Assembly (NCBI RefSeq): GCF_041296385.1 | Contig: NW_027184078.1 | Coordinates: 186,001-250,000 of the forward strand | DNA length: 64,000 nucleotides | Source of the DNA: Aphelocoma coerulescens | Lineage: Eukaryota > Chordata > Aves > Passeriformes > Corvidae | Direction of reading: 5' to 3' | Shown: positions 59,273-64,000 of the stretch, one piece after another | How the letters are laid out: the number at the start of each line of letters is the position of its first letter | Numbering within the stretch: position 1 is the first letter of the stretch | Made by a program: the position numbers and the translations under genes | The notes under the pieces: generated by a model | The model's input: only the letters and a program-made list of their open reading frames with translations | What the model was told of the DNA's origin: nothing | The model's database searches: none

Positions 59273-59547
59273 AGGAGGCTGACGATCACCTCGTGCAGAA
59301 ACCGCCCATGTGCTACAAGGCCTGACATCATCATCACGTCATTAGAAAATATGTTGCACTATGAAGGCAAGGAAAGTATAATGTGGGCATTAAGTAAAAA
59401 AGTGTAAAAGCTAGAACTGTGTGAAGAATGGACCAGTGAGTTTGTGGTGGAGCTATCCCCCTCACTCCCGGCGTCGAAGAAACAAATACCTGCTCTCTAG
59501 GCCTTATACTATGGAGCACTGTTTTCTTGCCTAGGTTTCAGGCATCA
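59273..59547 (+). mobile_element. LTR fragment, family B, unit 3
   Basis: Counterpart of 21,545-21,819. Confidence 0.55.
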
Positions 59548-59573
59548 ATACAAGAAAATATACGTGCCAAACA

Positions 59574-60200
59574 TCATAGAATCATCAGAAGCGCTCTAAG
59601 CCCCATTATAGCGAAACCAACGGCATGTTTAACCCAAGGTCCAAAACGGAATCTGCCCAGCCAGGAGAACAGGCCAAAAGGATCCCATCCCTGCTTTGGC
59701 TGCTGTTCTCCAGACAGCTCCTTCAATTCCTGCATGCTTTTGGGAATGGATTCAGAATGGTCACTCAGGTTCATACAGCACATTCCAACAAAGGCTTCAC
59801 ACCTGTGTCCTTGGGCTAGCAACAAAAACTCTAGTGCTGCTCTACTTTGCAATGTTGCGTGACGTACAGAGTCGACATCTGTTAACAATCCTGTTAAAGC
59901 ATTACTGGTAGCGTTACTTTCCCTCGCAAGCCAACAGCCCAGTTTATCAATTGGGATCAAGGCCTGTGCCAGACCAACAGAGGCAACTAAGGAACTCAAA
60001 CTTCTTTTGGTAGGATTCCAGAATTTAACCTCAGAGTTACAATCAGGGCTGAGGGATTTAACATCACGCTTATTTTGCCTATGTCGCAGTGTCCAATTAG
60101 TTAGTGCTTCAAGATTGGGATGAAACATGGTTAAACGACCAAAAGTAATGGACCTCACACTGCTTTTCCTGGAATGCCTTCCCATGCTCTCTTGCCACAT
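59574..60200 (-). pseudogene. ERV env transmembrane subunit, unit 3
   Basis: Counterpart of the unit 1 frame, with the unit 2 variants and the CX6CC motif kept. Confidence 0.8.
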
Positions 60201-60660
60201 ATCAAAAATATGTTATCGGGCAGGCTTATTGCATTGGTCCCTGTTGCGACCTGGGAGGGAGTAGTGAGATTGCACCAGGCAGAGGCATCACGGTAAATGC
60301 CAGTGCCGCTTCTATCAACTCCTGTGTTGTCTGTGTGTGGATCGTTAGCGTCATTAGCGTAAAAACACACAGGAGCTTTTATAGAGCCTAGTACATCCAG
60401 CTCTTGCGGCCGCAGTGAGAGAGCAGGGAAGTTACTTATTTTTCTCACGCCTCCATTAGCATTGCCCAAATGCCATCCCACAGACGGGCCAGCATCAGAC
60501 TGCCGGGATCCCAAACACGCCCACGATGACCTATGCTAACCTGGAGTTGTACAATCACGTCTCACTGTCTGATTGTATAACTTGTTCCATTCATCCTTTG
60601 ACAAAGGAATGCCAACCAGACATGTCTGAAATGGATCACTAGCACTGGTCATGGAAATAC
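60155..60660 (-). pseudogene. ERV env surface subunit remnant, unit 3
   Basis: Counterpart of the unit 1 segment with the same frameshift. Confidence 0.7.
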
Positions 60661-60889
60661 AAAGGGTAGATTGCTAAATTGCTTTGGCTAATGGCAGCCA
60701 AACATTGCTCTTGGGTTGTGGGACCCGTGCTTCATTCACAATCCTCGAGAATCCGCTGAGGATGGCAAAAAAGGCTTCACATGTTGTGCCAGAACCCATT
60801 GTAACTGATCAGCAAACTAAAATTGAGATGCCTTCAAGTCTTCATTCCTGCTGCAGCGGGTTTGATGTTCTTCCCCGGTAACCAATAGG

Positions 60890-61715
60890 GTGCTGTGGAT
60901 AGAGAAACACAGCCATAACCACGTCCCCACGTTAGCAAATGCACGGGGCCTAACCATTGTCCGCTCTGCAGACCTTTATAATAGACAGGCGGTTGAGAAT
61001 CTCTTAAGCTATCATGGGAACACCTTCTTTCACTTGCTGGAAATATTTCAAATATTTAAAACAAATGTTGCTTTGCCCCAGTTGTTCTGGAGCTCTTACA
61101 CCAAGGGGATCCCCCCTTTTTTGTTTAAGAAGCATTTTCGTTCAAAGGGCATGTGTGCGTTCCACAACAGCTTGACCTGTCGAGGAATGAGGTGTGCCAG
61201 ATACGTGACGTATACCCCAAGAGTGAAAAAAGGTTTTCACTGATTGGGAGACATGTGCTGTACCATTATCAGTTTTTGCTACCTTCAGGACTCCTAAGGT
61301 GGCAATAGCTCGCAACATGTGCTTAATGACATCTCTTGCCTTTTCCCCTTTATGAGCACAGGAAACAAAAGATTTGGAATAAGTGTCAGCTGAGGCATGC
61401 ACATATTTTAAGGTGACAAAAGAAGAAATGTGTGTAACATCCATCTGCCAGACTTCATTGACACCTAACCCTCTCGGGATTTGTACCTACCGTGGTAAGT
61501 AAAGGTGTTAAGTGTGCACAACCAGGGCAAGAATGAACAATTTGTCTGCCTTGAGAAATGTAAGATCAAATTGTTTACTCAAAGCTTTTGCATTCTGATG
61601 ATAGAATTCGTGTGACACCGTTGTCTGGGCAATTTGATTTGGAATTGTTTCCATCATCGTTAGAGTGTCTGCGACTGCACTGCCTTCCACCAGAGGCCCA
61701 GGCAAAGATGAGGGA
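60890..61715 (-). pseudogene. ERV integrase, unit 3
   Basis: Counterpart of the unit 1 integrase. The catalytic triad is retained, and Asp-Asn-Gly-Ala reads Asp-Asn-Gly-Thr. Confidence 0.85.
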
Positions 61716-61844
61716 GACCTAAGATGCAGAACATAATGTCCTCGGCTACAGTGTAAGATGGAACCAAAAGTATGTATTCCATTATCATCTTCACAAGCTC
61801 TTAAAGCAGGTCAGGCAGTGCTTTTTGTCTCCTACCATGACTCA

Positions 61845-62285
61845 TCCCTGATAACTCTCTCCGGGGTCTGTCTCTGTTTAATGGCATGTCAAGCACCCAC
61901 CACATGACTCATAGAATTACATCAGCCCATTGGGAGATGCTCTGCCCAGGGGGAGCAACCAAGCATTCCCACCTGCATATAATCTGGGCTTTGGAACAGC
62001 ACAAGCAGCCCTTCCCTACTGCATTCCCAGAGGACAAGAGCTGCATAACCACCACTGGACCTTCAGAGGAGGACCAGACCTTTCGACAGGATCACCACTT
62101 CAACAGAACCACTTCAGGAGGACTGCAGCCACGGCTTCATCGGACTGCTACCACCACCCTGCCCGGCAGGGTGTCAGGTCGGATCCTGACTCTGTTATTG
62201 CCTTGTGATGTATACTACTAAAGAACTCTTGTTCCCATTTCTCATAGAATAGCCTGAAAGCCCCTTCATTTCCAAATTATAATAA
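61845..62285 (+). mobile_element. Probable nested repeat between RNase H and integrase, unit 3
   Basis: Counterpart of 24,120-24,560. Confidence 0.4.
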
Positions 62286-62505
62286 TTCAGAGCAAAGGGG
62301 CTTACATTTTCCATTCCCAGGGAGGCTCCTGCCTTCCTTAGCAGACACCTGTCTTTCAAACCAGACACAGAAAAACAACACGATCGGCATCGAAACTCAT
62401 CTTACTGCGTAGACAACAGAATCTACAAATTCTTGTTGTGCACTTGCTTTAAAAAGGAATCTTCAATATGGCTTAGAATGCCAACTACCTATAAGGAACC
62501 TGATC

Positions 62506-62845
62506 TTAGGTTGAAAGGTTCATTTGAAACAATCGCAAAGCCTCTACGGCGGCTGCTAATTCTACCAGCTGTGTTGACCCTGGATGAAAAATCACACAAT
62601 TTTCCCAATCCCCTGTGGAATTTTTCCAGGCAACAAGTGCTTTCTCAGTTTTCCCAGAGCCATCGATGAAGACTCTCTTTGCTCCAGGCAGGGGTTGTGA
62701 CCATGTTAGAAAACGCGGCTGCAAAGAAAGATCTTTGAAAGATTGCAAAAGTTTACTTTTCAGCAAAGAATTAACAATGTTTCCCAAAAAGTCTCTCAGG
62801 GCAGTCTCTCAAGACAATGATTCCCAGAACAGATCCTGAAAAGCG
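62506..62845 (-). pseudogene. ERV RNase H fragment, unit 3
   Basis: Counterpart of the unit 1 fragment; both catalytic acids are retained. Confidence 0.8.
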
Positions 62846-62943
62846 TCTGCAGGCAAAGGAACGTGGATGTGAGAAGGATCTTCCCCACTTAGGCTCTGGC
62901 ATCGTTTTCGTCCTGTGGAAACAAGTCTAACAATCATGTCAAG

Positions 62944-63650
62944 TCAAGTGCTCACTGGTTTTGAAAATGTGTGAGGTAAAAATACCCACTCTAGCACCCA
63001 CAGTCGTTGTTTATCAACACACCGCTGTGCTGTTAGTGCATATGGTTGGAATTCAGCCAGGATAAGGAAAAGCCTCAGTGGTAACTCTGCTTGTCGTCTG
63101 GATACAAAGGATGTCTGAATTTTATCTGTCACAAGTTGCAGTGCTTCACGGGCTTCTGGATTGAGTTTGTGAGGACATGTTAAACCTGAGTCTCCCTTAA
63201 GTAAATTAAATAAGGGTGACAATTCCTCAGTGCAGATACCAAGGGTAGGTCTGAGCCAAAGAACAGCTCCTAATAATTTTTGCAAATCATCTAGCATTTC
63301 AATAGAGGTCCTCAGCACAATGGGCTGAGGAACAATTTTCTGTTCAAATAATAGAACCCCTAGGTATTTTCAGGGTGGGACAGTTTGAACTGCTGCAATA
63401 CAAAGACCAAATTTGTCAAAAGAAAGAAGCAAAAAGGCAAAACAGTTCTGCAATACAAGAGCCATCTGCTACTAGCAGTGTATCATCCATATCATGATGC
63501 AATAGAACTGTTGAAAACTGTTGCCACACCGGTTGTAAAGCACCTGCTACCACAACCTGGCATAGTGTAGGACTGTTTTCAGCCATCCTTGAAGCCCACC
63601 GTTGGTGCAGCCCGGAAACGTTGCAGGTCTAGGATCATTTTAGGAGACTG
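62944..63650 (-). pseudogene. ERV reverse transcriptase with part of the palm, unit 3
   Basis: Beyond the thumb, the minus strand continues with Lys-Tyr-Leu-Gly, preceded by a TGA stop (63370-63372) where a Trp would be expected. Further upstream is a Met-Asp-Asp box (63482-63490), the heart of the RT active site, in a His-Asp-Met-Asp-Asp context. Frame changes separate these parts. Next to about 63,650 the sequence passes to LTR-type sequence, so fingers, protease and gag are missing. Confidence 0.75.
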
Positions 63651-63659
63651 TAAGTCTCT

Positions 63660-64000
63660 GTTCAGGGAGCCATTTGCAACGTATGAACGATGCACGGTCC
63701 CCAGTCCTGGTACCACCAGCAACATTTATTGGAAGTGTACAAAGCTTTTATAGTATTTTCACTCCCGGGTTGGAATAGCGTGAGCCTGGATAGCCAATAG
63801 TAGAACTGCTCATACGTCTGCTAGCCAAGAACATACGTGATCAAGTCCCTCACAGCAACATCAGCCTTTCTTCCCTGAGACAAGTGCTTGTAGAACAATT
63901 CCTTCTGCAAAACTACTGTGCTTCTGCTACTTGTTCCATTTTACATCTCTCCTGCCTTGACTGAACAGTCCTTTCTTTCTAACGAAACCTCTTTGTTCTC
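63660..64000 (-). mobile_element. 5' LTR of minus-strand ERV, unit 3 (cut by window end)
   Basis: This contains the TGCACGGTCCCCAGTC block, a reversed AATAAA (TTTATT near 63,725) and an AAGCTTTTATAGTATTTTCAC stretch. All correspond to the 3' LTR portion at 59,068-59,268. It continues through the CAAGTGCTTGTAGAACAATT stretch, which in units 1 and 2 directly follows the RT deletion. Confidence 0.6.

Larger units (their letters stand above)
47591..64000 (+). repeat. Tandem array unit 3 (cut by window end)
   Basis: The third copy is complete through the ERV RT region. It differs from units 1 and 2 by 525 additional bases (63,356-63,880), which extend the RT sequence and add LTR sequence. After 63,881 it rejoins the sequence found after the deletion junction in units 1 and 2. 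The solo LTR, CpG island and arm A of this unit would lie beyond the window. Confidence 0.93.

Overview
The window looks like vertebrate nuclear DNA, most likely from a bird and probably a songbird. The evidence is GT-AG split genes with many short exons, abundant LTR elements with 4-5 bp target duplications, CA and AT microsatellites, and a maestro heat-like repeat (MROH) gene of the kind known to be multiplied in passerines. The species cannot be fixed from the sequence.

Layout. Positions 1-9,915 are unique flank, largely dead retroviral material. There is a solo LTR (500-1166), a diverged copy of a repeat seen again later (2370-2690), and a plus-strand gammaretrovirus-like relic (about 4,400-8,349) whose integrase is split by two younger LTRs (4503-5413 and 5738-6333). 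After it come another LTR piece, a pyrimidine-rich minisatellite block and an LTR at 9240-9911. From about 9,916 to the end runs a head-to-tail array of an 18.8 kb unit: unit 1 (9,916-28,734), unit 2 (28,735-47,590) and unit 3 (47,591 to beyond the window).

Each unit holds, in order: a 19-exon MROH-family gene on the plus strand (760 codons, apparently intact in all three copies); a scar of an older MROH copy (exon 8-like and exon 19-like pieces joined by a deletion); an AT-rich block; an inverted arm with a 25-bp minisatellite (arm B); a 1.1 kb block that switches from G-rich to C-rich; a minus-strand alpha/beta-type retroviral relic (3' LTR, env, integrase, RNase H, RT, 5' LTR fragment); a C-rich spacer; a 650-bp solo LTR; a CpG-dense island; and an arm A in the opposite orientation to arm B, which leads into the next gene. 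The CpG island and full arm A therefore lie upstream of gene copies 2 and 3. Copy 1 has ERV and LTR sequence upstream instead.

The three genes differ at only a handful of codons, but most differences are amino-acid changing, and two codons in copy 3 carry multi-base changes. Patterns shared between units conflict: an RT deletion is shared by units 1 and 2, while several small variants are shared by units 2 and 3. That points to exchange or gene conversion within the array. All identities and boundaries were judged by eye from the sequence; no database search was possible.
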